Source: CAWJPW01 sp963844845
Lineage (GTDB): Bacteria; Acidobacteriota; Thermoanaerobaculia; Thermoanaerobaculales; Sulfomarinibacteraceae
Direction: 5' to 3'
DNA: 64,000 nucleotides
Assembly (NCBI GenBank): GCA_963844845.1
Contig: CAWJPW010000008.1
Coordinates: 496,001 to 560,000 of the forward strand
How positions within the stretch are numbered: the first letter of the stretch is position 1; the number at the start of each line of letters is the position of its first letter. The notes under the pieces were generated by a model. That model made no database searches, was not told where the DNA came from, and saw only the letters and a program-made list of their open reading frames with translations. This document shows positions 50,869-64,000 of this stretch, one piece after another. A program made the position numbers and the translations under genes.

Positions 50869-53181
50869 TCAGCCCGCCGGCTTCTCCGGCGGCCCCAGGT
50901 ACGCCATTGCCCGGTCGTCCTCGCCGTCCATGACGATGTGCAGCAGGCGGCCGTCGGCCACTGCCGGCACGTGGATCACGCGCACCACGTGAGCAACGTC
51001 CGCGTATGCCTCGGCGACCTCGGCGAGGGCGTTGGGGCTCGAGTTGAGGAAGTCCTCGTTCCACACCACGCCTTCGTCGTCGGGGTAAAGCGGCAGGTAC
51101 GCGATGGAGGACTCCACCAGGTCCTGGAAGAAGTGGGTGCCGAAGGAGACGTCGGGCAGGTAAGAGCCCTTCTTGCGCGCCACCTCCAGCAGCATGGCGG
51201 TGTGGCAGATGTCGGCGTAGGTCACCGGCACCCCCAGACGGATGTCGCCGCGGCTCCCCCAGCGGCCGGGACCCATGAGGATGAAGCGGCGCTCCGGGAG
51301 CACGCGGTTCACCGCCCCCACCGCCTGCGCCACCCGCCGCATGTCCTCCTGGGCGGGAAGGACCTCGTAGTCGCGCGGGTCGACCAGGACCACGTACTCG
51401 AGGTTGCTGACCTGACCGGTCTGCACGTAGCGGTCGGCGGTGAAGACAACGTCCGGGTCGGGGACGTCGGTGGGCAGCGGCACCCGTTTGGACGCCGAGC
51501 TCAGGCTCAGGGCGCGGCACTGCAACAGGTAGAAGCTCTGCCCGTCGTGGGCGAACTCCACGTCCACCGGCTCGCCGAGGCCCTCCTCCAGGGTGTCGAG
51601 GATGAGCTTGAGGTCCCTGGGAAACTCCGAGCGCAGCAGACCCTCGAAGGTCACCACCAGCTCGGTGGGCTCGAGCTGGGCCATCACCCCGATCATGGGC
51701 AGGAGCTGGCCGTCGCGGTAGATGGAGAAGATCTTCGCCATCTGCGGCAGGCGCCGCTTCACGCGGCGCATGAGGTCTTCCAGCGGCAGGCTGTCGAAGT
51801 GGTGCTCGCGGAGGTTGACGACGTCGACCTCGTGCTGCGAGTAGCGGTAGACCTCGCCCGGCTGCAGCACCGTGCGCAGCGTGGGCTGTTCCAGGGCCGC
51901 CAACACCGGGTAGTCGTCGCCTGTGCGATCCACCGCTCGGGTCCCCAGGCCCACCACCAGCCGCGCCATGCCGTCGGTACGGCGGATGCGCGGCGACCAG
52001 CGCATCTCGCAGCGCGAGAAGGCGACGCCGGCGAACACCGGGAGCAGGAGCCCGTCCACCTCCTGGCCCACCACCTGCTGGATGAGCACCCCCATCTGCT
52101 CCTGGAAATCGAGCAGGCCCCGCTCGCGCCGGTACTCGATGGGGTCGGGGCCGAACACCGAGGCGTAGACCTCGGCAACGGCGTCCTCGAGCTCGTCCAG
52201 GCGCTGCTCCAGCGGTCCCTGGTTGGCGATGAACAGGCTCTTGTACTTGCCCGAGAAGGCGTGCCCGATGCGATCCTCGAGCAGCGACGACGAGCGCACC
52301 ACCAGGGGCGCCTCGCCCACCGTCTCGAGCATGACGCGCAGCCCCTCGTGCAGGGTGGGCGGGAACTGGGCGCTCTTGAAGAGGCGCTGCACCAGTGGAT
52401 ACTCCCGCCGCACCTCCTCGATGGGGCGGTACTTGACGTTGATGAGCTCGTCGAGGCCGTTGTACTCGATGAACTCGATCACCCCGTTGGACGTGATGTA
52501 GTACGACGGCGGGACCTTGAACTCCACCGAAAAGGCGCCCCGCTGCCGCGCCCGCATGAGGATCGAGCGGGCCAGGACGAGGCCCGCGGCCTTGCCCCCG
52601 AGCCGTCCCTGGTTACCGTCGGTGGGCACGATGTGGTCGAGGACATCGCCGAAGTCGCGCACCCGGATGAAGCGCTTGGCCACCGAGATGAAATCGAGCT
52701 GGTCGGTGAGCAGCCGGCGCGCCAGGGCGGCGCGCGTGCCGATCACGTCCTCGGGCGGCGCCACCGCCTCGCCGGGGGCGAAGTTGAGGAACTCGTGGAT
52801 CTTGTCCCGCAGCACCGAGAGTGGGGTGTCACCGTCCTCGGCGAAGCGCGAGACCTCGTACGCGAGCTGGCGCTTCTCGGTGATGAGCACCGCCGCCGAG
52901 ATCTCCTCAGGGCGCAGGTACTGCTCGGCGTAGCGCAGGGCGAGGTCGTAGATGGTGCGGTTGGAGCCCGCCGGAAGCTGCGGCAGCGGCCGGTTGGGGT
53001 CGTCGTGGTTGCGCTTCTTGCCTAGGCGCAGCGTAGCCGCCACCTCGTCGTCGAGGTCGTCGATGTCGATGAAGCCCTGGCGGTGCATGTCCACCAGGAG
53101 CCGCCGGCACGCACGCTCGGCGAGATCGGGCCGGCGCTGCTTGAGGTCCTCGAACTGCTGCCGCCACGGGGCAGGCTCCAC
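50869..53181 (-). CDS. PEP/pyruvate-binding-domain protein
   Basis: 770 residues from the GTG at 53181, which is 6 nt after GGAGGT; the GTG at 53187 is adjacent to that site and less likely. An N-terminal helical part (1-190) precedes a PPDK/PEP-synthase N-terminal ATP-grasp-like domain: GGKAAGLVLARSIL, PLVVRSSSLLEDRIGHAFSGKY and QQVVGQEVDG. The phosphohistidine swivel and PEP-binding barrel of complete PEP synthases are absent, so it is not PpsA itself. The role is unknown; such stand-alone proteins may phosphorylate another partner. Confidence 0.82.
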   Translation of the reverse strand: MEPAPWRQQFEDLKQRRPDLAERACRRLLVDMHRQGFIDIDDLDDEVAATLRLGKKRNHDDPNRPLPQLPAGSNRTIYDLALRYAEQYLRPEEISAAVLITEKRQLAYEVSRFAEDGDTPLSVLRDKIHEFLNFAPGEAVAPPEDVIGTRAALARRLLTDQLDFISVAKRFIRVRDFGDVLDHIVPTDGNQGRLGGKAAGLVLARSILMRARQRGAFSVEFKVPPSYYITSNGVIEFIEYNGLDELINVKYRPIEEVRREYPLVQRLFKSAQFPPTLHEGLRVMLETVGEAPLVVRSSSLLEDRIGHAFSGKYKSLFIANQGPLEQRLDELEDAVAEVYASVFGPDPIEYRRERGLLDFQEQMGVLIQQVVGQEVDGLLLPVFAGVAFSRCEMRWSPRIRRTDGMARLVVGLGTRAVDRTGDDYPVLAALEQPTLRTVLQPGEVYRYSQHEVDVVNLREHHFDSLPLEDLMRRVKRRLPQMAKIFSIYRDGQLLPMIGVMAQLEPTELVVTFEGLLRSEFPRDLKLILDTLEEGLGEPVDVEFAHDGQSFYLLQCRALSLSSASKRVPLPTDVPDPDVVFTADRYVQTGQVSNLEYVVLVDPRDYEVLPAQEDMRRVAQAVGAVNRVLPERRFILMGPGRWGSRGDIRLGVPVTYADICHTAMLLEVARKKGSYLPDVSFGTHFFQDLVESSIAYLPLYPDDEGVVWNEDFLNSSPNALAEVAEAYADVAHVVRVIHVPAVADGRLLHIVMDGEDDRAMAYLGPPEKPAG

Positions 53182-53255
53182 GCGCACACCTCCAGGCGCC
53201 CGAGCTCACGGCCCGCACGCGGGGAGATTGTACCCCAGCCCCCGGAGCCGATGTC

Positions 53256-54674
53256 TCAGCCGGCGCCGGCCACGGCGGACGGGCTCGGCGCCGGCGCGGC
53301 CGCCGGTTCCGGCGTCGGCGTGGCCGGAGGCGTACGCAGGGCCGCCGGATCCGCCAGCAGGGCCTTGACCGCGGCGGCATCTGCCGCCATGGCACCAGGC
53401 CGCCCTGAGACCGTGAGCACGGCCTTGTCACCCTCGGCCATCGGCTCCCAGAAGGCGTACTCGACGGTTTGGCCCGCGGCGGTCTTGTTGTCGCCACCGG
53501 CGGCCTCACCCGCGAGCTTCAGGGTGATGCGCCCGGCCGGCTCACCGGCGGGGACGGCGAGGTCAAAGGCTGTCACCGCGAGACGCGAGAGGTCGGCGAG
53601 GCGGGCGGAGACGGCGCCCTGCGCGGCCTCACCGCCGCCGGCGAGCGTCCACGTGCCCTCCGCCCGCTCCACCGCCACATCGGTACCGCCAGCCTTCACG
53701 GTGAGGCCCTCGGCGTCCCAGGTGTCGAAGGGGTAGGCGGTGTGGGCCCGCCACAGCACCGGCGCCTTGGCCAGCCTCGTCTCGGCCCGGTCGGAGACCC
53801 AGAAGAGGTCGCGGCCGTCGCGTCGGCAAGCCACCTGGGTGGCGTCCTTTTCCTGGCGCGTCGCCCCCATCTCCAGCTCCACCGGCTCCTTCCCCGAGGT
53901 GCGCACGAGGGTGATGCGGTAGCGCGGGTGCTCGAGACCGAGGGGGCCGAGGGCCGCGTCCGCAGGCAGAAACTCGTCCACCTTCACCGCGTTGAGGTCG
54001 GAGACCAGGTCGCGCACCTGGTCACGGTCGGCGAGGTCTGAGAGCGGCTCCATCATGCGCCACTGGCGGTCCTCACGCACCAAGTGGAGGCGGTCCTCCG
54101 GCGTCGCGACCTGGATGGAAGCGAGCTGGTCGGCGGCCACGTCCACCAGGTCGTGGGAGCGCCAGGCGTCGAGATCCTTGTCGAGGTCGGAGGTGAACCA
54201 CCCCGGCACCATGAGGATGGCCCCGGAGTCCCGGCGCACCGCCCGGTCCCCGCCCAGTGCCGCCTCGGTGCCCACCGCCAGGAGGTGGCGGGCGCCGTCG
54301 GTGGTCTCCAGCACCACGCTCATGGGCGGCTTGTCGAGGCCGTAGTCGGCGTCCTTCACCTCGCCGACGGCGAGGCGGCGGTCGACCTTGAGATCGAGCA
54401 CCGCCGACAGCAGCGAGCCCACCGTCGCCTGGTCGGCGGGGTAGGCCACCGGCGCCGTGAGCTGCCAGTCGTCGCCCTGCTTGGCAAGCCGGAAGTCACC
54501 GTGGGGGTTGTGCACCTCCACCGCCTTGACCTCGGCGCGGTCGAGGGCGCCGAAGACCTTGTCGGCGCTCTTGGTGGCCTCCTCGGTGGTGGGCTGATGG
54601 CGCTCCCACAGGGCGATGAACGCGCCCAGGGCGAGCACCAACGCGGCCAGGATCACGAGCCTTCCCGTGCGCAT
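53256..54674 (-). CDS. DUF4340-domain protein
   Basis: 472 residues; AGGAGG before the ATG. One N-terminal membrane helix (about 5-23, LVILAALVLALGAFIALW) and repeated DUF4340 modules of about 150 residues (AVEVHNPHGDFRLAKQGDDW, SIQVATPEDRLHLVREDRQW). It is extracytoplasmic and membrane anchored. It is the last gene of a GldA/GldF/GldG-type operon, a combination common in bacteria outside Bacteroidetes and of unknown transport function. Confidence 0.88.
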   Translation of the reverse strand: MRTGRLVILAALVLALGAFIALWERHQPTTEEATKSADKVFGALDRAEVKAVEVHNPHGDFRLAKQGDDWQLTAPVAYPADQATVGSLLSAVLDLKVDRRLAVGEVKDADYGLDKPPMSVVLETTDGARHLLAVGTEAALGGDRAVRRDSGAILMVPGWFTSDLDKDLDAWRSHDLVDVAADQLASIQVATPEDRLHLVREDRQWRMMEPLSDLADRDQVRDLVSDLNAVKVDEFLPADAALGPLGLEHPRYRITLVRTSGKEPVELEMGATRQEKDATQVACRRDGRDLFWVSDRAETRLAKAPVLWRAHTAYPFDTWDAEGLTVKAGGTDVAVERAEGTWTLAGGGEAAQGAVSARLADLSRLAVTAFDLAVPAGEPAGRITLKLAGEAAGGDNKTAAGQTVEYAFWEPMAEGDKAVLTVSGRPGAMAADAAAVKALLADPAALRTPPATPTPEPAAAPAPSPSAVAGAG

Positions 54675-54683
54675 CGTGGCCTC

Positions 54684-56177
54684 CTAGTGCCGGCGCCGGC
54701 GCCACACCACCACGCCGAGGATGATGGCGGCGACGGGCATCCCCACCAGAGTGATGAGGAAGATGGTGAGCATCTGCTGCCCGGTGAGGAAGAGATTGAC
54801 CTGCTCCACCGCGCGCGGCGCGATCCCCAGGGCCTGCTCGCGGTGGGCCAGCCACGACACCGAGTTGAGGGCGAGGGTGAGGTTGCCGGCGTTCGAGATC
54901 CAGTCGTCGGTGAGGAAGTCGGAGTCGCCGATAACAACCAGACGCGGGCCCTTGCCGTCGGCCGGCTGCGCCTTCGCATCCTCGGCCGGCTTGGCGCCCG
55001 CGTCGTCGGGCGCTGCGCTGGGCTCCGCTGCCGCCGCCACCGTCACCGGGCCGGCCAAGTCCTTGTCGTCCTTGGCCACCGGCTTGCCCGCCGCCAGCTT
55101 ACCAAGGTCGGTCTCTCCCCAACCCTCGGCGGTGGTCTTCACCAGCGCCGTGTCGGTGAACCCGTCCACCGTGCCGAGAGTCATGGAGCGGGTCACGGGA
55201 AGGAGCACAGCCACGCCCTCGAGACCCTTGGTCACCGGGCTGTGGCCGAAGCTGTCCAGGTAGAGCACCGACAGGTCGAAGCCCGGAATAGTGCGGGAGG
55301 GATCGACCACCAGATCGTCGCCCATCGTCACCCCGTAGCGGGCGAGCAGCGGCTCCAGCCTCGTCTGCTTCATGGTGCCGTCGCGGTTGATGAGGGGGTC
55401 GAGACAGACCAGCAGGCGGCCGCCCTTTGTTAGGTAATCGCCCAAGAGCTTGACCTCGGCCTCGGTGTACGGCTCGCTCGGGCCGATGATGGCAACGGCG
55501 GCGGCATCGTCGGGGATCGTGCCGCCGAACAGGGAGAGCTTGGCGGTGGTCATGTTCTCGCGCTTGATCGCCTCCACCAGGCTGGCGAGCGAGCGGTGGC
55601 TGTCGCCACCCTCCGGCGAGGCCTCCCCGTGGCCGGTGACGAAGTAGATCTTCGGCACGCTCGGCGAGACCACCGAGAGGATCGCCGCGGTGAACTGCTC
55701 CTCGCCGCGGAAGCCTTTGAGGGTGGGGGCCTGACCCATCTGCATGCCCGAGTAGTCGTACTCGGCCATCTGGTCCGAGGTCACGTACTTGCTCCGCTCG
55801 CCCGAGCTGAAGACCACGGTGTTGGCGGCCGAGATGCCGAACTGCTGGGCCAGCTGCCGGGTCTTGAGGGGCTCGCGGTCGGGGTCGATGTACTCAACGT
55901 GGATCTTGTCGGAGGCGCTGGCGTAGCGCTCCAGCAGCTCGTGCACCTGGTCGTACAGCGGGCTCTGGGGGGTCATGAACACCACCACCCGGACCTCGTC
56001 GGGAAGGCTCTCGAGGACTCCGAGCGTCTTCTCCGAGAGGGTGTAAAGGTGGCTGGAGGTCCAGTCCGCACGCTTCCAGTGGCGCGCCCCCAGCCAGTTC
56101 GCCATGACCACCAGGGCCAGCACGAGGAGAAGGCCGGTGAGTCCGGCGGCGGTGTAGCCGATCCGCTGCTTCCGCAT
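54684..56177 (-). CDS. GldG-family auxiliary ABC transport protein
   Basis: 497 residues. An N-terminal membrane helix (about 8-28), the GldG/ABC-auxiliary region (LYTLSEKTLGVLESLPDEVRVVVFM), the IEDPD-like VEYIDPDREP segment, and a C-terminal membrane helix (QMLTIFLITLVGMPVAAIIL). An Ala/Pro-rich insert occurs near residue 395. It is thought to form the extracytoplasmic part of an ABC complex with the adjacent permease. Its start lies 3 nt after the permease stop. Confidence 0.88.
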   Translation of the reverse strand: MRKQRIGYTAAGLTGLLLVLALVVMANWLGARHWKRADWTSSHLYTLSEKTLGVLESLPDEVRVVVFMTPQSPLYDQVHELLERYASASDKIHVEYIDPDREPLKTRQLAQQFGISAANTVVFSSGERSKYVTSDQMAEYDYSGMQMGQAPTLKGFRGEEQFTAAILSVVSPSVPKIYFVTGHGEASPEGGDSHRSLASLVEAIKRENMTTAKLSLFGGTIPDDAAAVAIIGPSEPYTEAEVKLLGDYLTKGGRLLVCLDPLINRDGTMKQTRLEPLLARYGVTMGDDLVVDPSRTIPGFDLSVLYLDSFGHSPVTKGLEGVAVLLPVTRSMTLGTVDGFTDTALVKTTAEGWGETDLGKLAAGKPVAKDDKDLAGPVTVAAAAEPSAAPDDAGAKPAEDAKAQPADGKGPRLVVIGDSDFLTDDWISNAGNLTLALNSVSWLAHREQALGIAPRAVEQVNLFLTGQQMLTIFLITLVGMPVAAIILGVVVWRRRRH

Positions 56178-56180
56178 GTC

Positions 56181-56924
56181 CTACCTGCCCTTCCTGACCT
56201 CGAGGGACTTGGCCGCGAGGTAGAGGAACACCAGCCCCACCGAGAGCTCGTAGACCACGTGCCGAGTGTCGACGATGCCCTTGGCGTAGTCGTCCATGTG
56301 GCTCCACAGGTTCATGTACTCGAGCACCGACTTGACCGCCGAAGAGGACACGAGCATGCCCTGGACCAGGCCCACCGAGAAGAGGAGGACCATGGCGGCG
56401 AAGGCCAGCACGGCGGCGATGAGCTGGTTGTTGGTGAGCGTCGAGGTGAAGGTCCCCACTCCCATGAACAGCACTCCCAGGAGCAGCACGCCGAGGTAGC
56501 CGGCCAGCACCGGCCCAAGATCGATGTGCGAGTGCTGCTCGAGGATCACCACGTAGATGACGGTGGGGAGCCAGAGCACCACGTAAAAGGCCATGGCGGC
56601 GAGGAACTTGCCCAGCACGACCTGGCCCTCGCTCACGGGCGCGGTGAGCAGCACCTCGATGGTCCCGGAGCGCCGCTCCTCGGCGATGAGCCGCATGGTG
56701 ATCACCGGCACGACGAAGAGCAGGAAGAGCCAGAAGAAGATGGTGCCGCCAAAGAAAAGCCGAAGGGGGGTCATGGCCTGGGTGCGGGGGTTGTTCAGCA
56801 CCGACACGATGACGTAGAAGATGTAGCCCTGCAGGATGAGGAACGCCGTGAGCACCATGTAGGCCAGTGGCGACGAGAAGTAGGCGATGAGCTCGCGCCG
56901 GACGATGGCAAGAGTCTTCTGCAC
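56181..56924 (-). CDS. ABC transporter permease, GldF/ABC-2 type
   Basis: 247 residues from a GTG following GAGGAGG inside the end of the ATPase gene. Six membrane helices; TMRLIAEERRSGTIEVLLTAPVSEGQVVLGKF is the ABC-2/GldF signature between helices 2 and 3. It pairs with the upstream ATPase and the downstream GldG-like protein. Confidence 0.9.
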   Translation of the reverse strand: MQKTLAIVRRELIAYFSSPLAYMVLTAFLILQGYIFYVIVSVLNNPRTQAMTPLRLFFGGTIFFWLFLLFVVPVITMRLIAEERRSGTIEVLLTAPVSEGQVVLGKFLAAMAFYVVLWLPTVIYVVILEQHSHIDLGPVLAGYLGVLLLGVLFMGVGTFTSTLTNNQLIAAVLAFAAMVLLFSVGLVQGMLVSSSAVKSVLEYMNLWSHMDDYAKGIVDTRHVVYELSVGLVFLYLAAKSLEVRKGR

Positions 56925-56925
56925 C

Positions 56926-57888
56926 TCACACCTCCTCGACTGCCAGGGCCGCCGGAACCGGCTCGGCATGGTCGCGGGTGGTCAGGCGGACGAACACGTC
57001 CTCGAGCGAAGCCTTGGTCGCGGCCATCTCCACGAGGACCCAGCCGTGCTCCACCGCGTTGTTGAAGATCGCCTCGCGCGGGTCGCTGTCGATGCCGTGC
57101 TCGAGGCGGAAGCGGCCGCCGCCGTCCGAGTGCACCGCGGTCACCCCCGGGATCGCCGCCAGCGTGGCGGCGGCTTCCGCGCCGGCGCCGCGCAGCTCGG
57201 TACGCACCACCGGGCTGCCCACCAGGCGGGCGCGCAGCTCGTCGGGGGCGCCGTCGGCGACGATGCGGCCGCGGTCGATGATGAACACGCGCTCGCAGAC
57301 CTGCTCCACCTCGGGCAGGATGTGGGTGGAGAGGATCACGGTGTGCTCGCGCCCGAGCTCGGCGATGAGCTCGCGGATGCGGATGATCTGGTTGGGGTCG
57401 AGCCCCACCGTGGGCTCGTCGAGGATGAGCACCGGCGGGCGGTGGATGAGCGCGCCGGCGAGGCCCACGCGCTGGCGGTAGCCCTTGGACAGCGTCCCCA
57501 CCACCTGCCGGAAGACGTCTCGGAGCATGCAGCGCTCGAGCACGTAATCGAGGTTGGCGCCGAGCTCGCGGCGCGGCACTCCCTCGATATCGGCGCGGAA
57601 GCGAAGGTACTCCTCCACCCGCATCTCCGGGTACAGCGGGATGCTCTCGGGCAGGTAGCCGACGTGGCGGCGCAGACCAATCGGGTCCTGGTCGAGGTCG
57701 ACGCCGGCCACCACCACGCGCCCCGCCGAGGGCGGCAGGAACGCCGTGAGCATTCGCATGGTCGTGGTCTTGCCGGCCCCGTTGGGTCCCAAAAAGCCCA
57801 GCACCTGGCCCTCCGGCACGAAGAAGCTGAGGTCGTCCACCGCCGGGATATCGACGAACCTCTTGCTGAGATGCTCCACCTCGATCAT
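56926..57888 (-). CDS. ABC transporter ATP-binding protein, GldA-like
   Basis: 320 residues from the ATG at 57888 (GAGGAGA upstream). Walker A GPNGAGKTT, signature LSKGYRQRV, Walker B VLILDEPTVGLD and the switch His in STHILPEVE are intact, followed by an ABC-2-type C-terminal domain of about 90 residues. It is the first gene of the operon with the GldF, GldG and DUF4340 products. Real gliding motility should not be assumed from this alone. Confidence 0.92.
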   Translation of the reverse strand: MIEVEHLSKRFVDIPAVDDLSFFVPEGQVLGFLGPNGAGKTTTMRMLTAFLPPSAGRVVVAGVDLDQDPIGLRRHVGYLPESIPLYPEMRVEEYLRFRADIEGVPRRELGANLDYVLERCMLRDVFRQVVGTLSKGYRQRVGLAGALIHRPPVLILDEPTVGLDPNQIIRIRELIAELGREHTVILSTHILPEVEQVCERVFIIDRGRIVADGAPDELRARLVGSPVVRTELRGAGAEAAATLAAIPGVTAVHSDGGGRFRLEHGIDSDPREAIFNNAVEHGWVLVEMAATKASLEDVFVRLTTRDHAEPVPAALAVEEV

Positions 57889-58054
57889 GGCTTCTCCTCG
57901 CTTGGGGTGATCCCCACCGCCTGGACGTTGCCGAATCGGCGGCACGGGTCGCGTTCCGCAATCTAACAAGCAAGATCTCTGCCGGGATCGATGGCGGCGT
58001 CACGCCCCAGCCGCAGGCGCCGGTCCTGCAAGAATGGCACGAGCGCGCCAGATG

Positions 58055-58624
58055 CTACAGGGGCGTCTCGCTGGTGGGTGTCACGATGAGCATGAGGGTG
58101 GTAGACCCCAAAGTGAACTCTTCGTGATTGGCGAGAATCGCCCGATCCACCTGCTCGCCGCCCACGAAGGTGCCGTTGGTGGAGCCCATGTCGACCACCG
58201 TGGCCTCCTCGCCGCGGATCTCCAGCATGACGTGCCGGCGGGAGACCTCGGAGTCCTGGATCTGGATATCCATGGTGGTGCCACGGCCCAGGTAGGAGCG
58301 CGGCTTGCCCACCGGGAAGACCGTCCCCGCCTGGGTCCCGGCGATCACCGCCAGGGAGAACCGGAGCTCGTGGGGCAGCGGCGCCAGGGCGGGAAGCTCG
58401 GGGGCCTCAGGCTCGACCCGGTGGTGGTCGGTGGTGGCGTGGCGGCCGGTGACCGCGTTGCCACCCTTGCCGCTGGAGGTGGACTCGAGCTCGTCGAGCT
58501 CGGGGTTGACCACCTCGAACACGTGGGTGCACTTCGGACACTTGAGCCGCTTGCGCTCAGCGCCGCCGAAGCGTGCCTCATTGTAGCGGTACTGAGTCGT
58601 ACACTGTGGGCAGGTGATAATCAC
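58055..58624 (-). CDS. Zinc-ribbon plus FHA-domain protein
   Basis: 189 residues from the GTG at 58624, which has GGAGGGG at a good distance; an ATG at 58639 would add five residues. The N-terminus is an MJ0042-type zinc ribbon (ITCPQCTTQYRYNE...KCPKCTHVFEV). The C-terminal 100 residues are an FHA domain (YLGRGTTMDIQIQDSEVSRR and GSTNGTFVGG). FHA domains bind phosphothreonine peptides, so this protein probably reads Ser/Thr kinase signals. The partner is unknown. Confidence 0.9.
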   Translation of the reverse strand: MIITCPQCTTQYRYNEARFGGAERKRLKCPKCTHVFEVVNPELDELESTSSGKGGNAVTGRHATTDHHRVEPEAPELPALAPLPHELRFSLAVIAGTQAGTVFPVGKPRSYLGRGTTMDIQIQDSEVSRRHVMLEIRGEEATVVDMGSTNGTFVGGEQVDRAILANHEEFTLGSTTLMLIVTPTSETPL

Positions 58625-58721
58625 CTCAAGCCCCTCCACCGTTCGCTCTGTTGAGATCCATCATACCAGCATACCAGCCTCGGCCGGTGCAGCAGGCGCA
58701 AGCCCTGACCGTTGGAGCCAC

Positions 58722-60800
<2,079 letters not shown>

Positions 60801-61166
60801 CGTGCCTCCCGGCCCGCAGCAGCAGGCAGGGGCATGGTAGCGCAACCACCCGCCCGGTGATGAGGTGACGAAGTGATGAGGATTCCCCCACCCACCCTTG
60901 GCGCGTGGCAGACTTGCGGCCAGAGCGCGACCGTGCCCGGAGCTCGAGCGGGCAGGCAGTGTCGGTGACGAACCTGGGCAGCGATCGATGTCCAAGGGCC
61001 AGTGCTCCGGACGGCGTGTGGGCGCCGGCCTCGATCGCCTGAGCCTTCTGTCATATTGCGGTGGGCCCACGCAGGGATGGGCGGGCCGTCTTCATCACCT
61101 CGCTTCCTCGTTACCTCATCACTTCACCTCATCACCTTCTCCCGCCTGTGCTACCGTAAACTCCCG
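60801..61166. other. Intergenic region with short GATGAGGTGA repeats
   Basis: About 366 bases without a gene. GTGATGAGGTGACGAAGTGA near 60857 and its inverse-type words (CTCATCACTTCACCTCATCA) near 61110 form a loose inverted pair. Promoters of the divergent S9 peptidase and carA genes must lie here. A TAAACT hexamer ends 4 nt before the carA ATG. Confidence 0.45.
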
Positions 61167-62320
61167 ATGACGAGAACCGATCTCCCCCCGCTTCTGCGCT
61201 CGCCGCGGCGCGCGTACCTGGTCCTCACCGACGGTACCGTGTTCTCCGGCTTCGGCGCCGGGGCGCCACGCATCGCGGTGGGCGAGGTGGTCTTCAACAC
61301 CGCCATGACCGGCTACCAGGAGATGCTCACAGACCCGTCGTACCGCGGGCAGATCCTCACCCTCACCACCTCCCACGTGGGTCAGGTGGGCACCAACGCC
61401 GCCGATGCCGAGTCCGCGCGGGCCTGGGTTGAGGCGCTGGTGGTGCAGGAGCTCGACGAGCTTCCGTCGTCGTGGCGCGCCGAAAGCTCCCTGCCGTCGT
61501 GGCTCGAGGCGCAGGGGGTGGCCGTGGGCTGGGGCTTCGACACCCGCACAGTGGTTCGCCACGTGCGCGCCCATGGGGCGGTACCGGGGGTGCTGGCGAC
61601 CGACGGGACGCCCCTTGAGACCCTGCGTGAGCTGGCAGGCCGCGCCGCCGGCACCGATGGCCGTGATCTCACGGTCGAGGTGGCGTCCCGCGAGCCCTAC
61701 AGCTGGGAGGAGCCGCCGTGGCAAGCTCCCGACAGCCCACCGCCGGAACCGACGCGCGGGCCGCGGGTGGTGGTGGTGGACTACGGCGTCAAGTACTCCA
61801 CCCTGCGCCGGCTGGTAGGTGAGGGCCTCCAGGTGGACGTGGTGCCGCCCTCGCTGTCGGTGGACGCCATTCTCCAGCGCGGCGTGGCCGGCGTGGTGCT
61901 GTCCAACGGACCGGGCGACCCGGCCGCGGTGACCAGCGCGCGCGAGTTGGTGCACGGCCTCGTCGGGCAGGTCCCGGTGCTCGGAATCTGCCTCGGCCAC
62001 CAGCTCCTGGGCCTCGCCCTGGGGGGCCGCACGGTGAAGCTGCCCTTCGGCCACCACGGCGGCAACCACCCGGTGCGGGAGATCGCCACTGGCCGAGTGC
62101 TCATCACGTCGCAGAACCACAACTATGCGGTGGAGGAGGCCTCCCTTCCGCGCGAGGTGGAGGTCACCCACCTCAACCTCACCGACGGCACGGTGGAGGG
62201 GCTCGCGCTGCCCCGTCAGGGCGTGGAGGCGGTCCAGTTCCACCCGGAGGCCGGGCCCGGCCCCTCAGACGCGGTCGAGCTCTTCGCCCGCTTCGCCGCG
62301 CGCTGCCGGGAGGCTGGCTC

Positions 62321-62324
<4 letters not shown>
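61167..62324 (+). CDS. carA: Carbamoyl-phosphate synthase small subunit
   Basis: 385 residues from the ATG at 61167. The N-terminal domain has FNTAMTGYQEMLTDPSYRGQI; the C-terminal class I glutamine amidotransferase has GICLGHQLLGLALGG with the nucleophile Cys and the His/Glu pair in QFHPEAGPGP. It hydrolyses glutamine and channels ammonia to CarB for arginine and pyrimidine synthesis. No Shine-Dalgarno sequence is evident. Its stop overlaps the carB start (GTGA). Confidence 0.97.

Positions 62325-64000
<1,676 letters not shown>

Noticed and set aside
50677..53025. 782-codon plus-strand frame opposite the PEP-binding gene
   Set aside because: Arg/His/Val-rich shadow with no motif; the minus-strand gene is well supported.

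Overview
The window is high-GC bacterial chromosome with dense, mostly operonic genes. No rRNA or phylogenetic marker fixes the taxon. The mix suggests an Acidobacteriota-like (possibly Thermoanaerobaculia) or similarly complex environmental Gram-negative lineage: a CSLREAL beta-helix surface protein ending in a DGFESG-type tail, Ser/Thr kinase-TPR and FHA regulators, GldA/F/G with DUF4340, DUF4197, an S9 peptidase, non-cyanobacterial KaiB/KaiC and REP-associated (Y1) transposases. That assignment is inference.

Layout. 1-2754: a Fur/PerR-type regulator and catalase-peroxidase KatG. 3528-12200: the most novel block, seven genes on the plus strand. Three are multi-pass membrane proteins. The fourth is a 986-residue exported or membrane protein whose C-terminus resembles ExoY/edema-factor nucleotidyl cyclases. 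The last three are unknown, two with zinc ribbons and one of those with a beta/gamma-crystallin domain. Four consecutive junctions are ATGA overlaps. 12282-15307: an acyl carrier protein and an HHxxxD acyltransferase/condensation enzyme, divergent from a HemN-like radical SAM protein with unusual cysteine spacing. 15560-21893 (minus): a Kai-type signalling operon (HTH-REC, KaiC, KaiB, a collapsed kinase remnant and a large hybrid histidine kinase split by a frameshift).

22390-27236: two near-identical copies of a RAYT element with 18-bp inverted ends, one deleted and one intact. They flank an arsenic operon (arsR, a decayed permease, arsE, arsF, arsG). 27888-34865: a receptor-like Ser/Thr kinase with TPRs, a convergent FHA/sigma54-type activator with a modified GAFTGA loop, and a large beta-helix protein. 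35300-42439: a 216-bp tandem duplication beside initiator tRNA, ftsB, eno, a phosphohexomutase, tRNA-Asn and small genes. 42459-44602: gnd and pgl of the pentose phosphate pathway. 44832-49030 (minus): a glycosyltransferase and a btuF-btuD-btuC cobalamin uptake operon under a cobalamin riboswitch. 49182-50465: glutamate dehydrogenase. 50869-57888 (minus): a PEP/pyruvate-binding-domain protein and a GldA/GldF/GldG/DUF4340 transport operon. 58055-60800 (minus): an FHA zinc-ribbon protein and an S9 peptidase. 61167-64000: carA and the first half of carB, cut by the window end.

The housekeeping genes look intact. The accessory part (12-35 kb) shows repeated decay: a frameshifted kinase, an internally deleted kinase, an internally deleted permease, a remnant of a radical SAM gene and a deleted transposase. 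The best candidate for an undescribed system is the coupled operon around the cyclase-like protein at 5897-8857.
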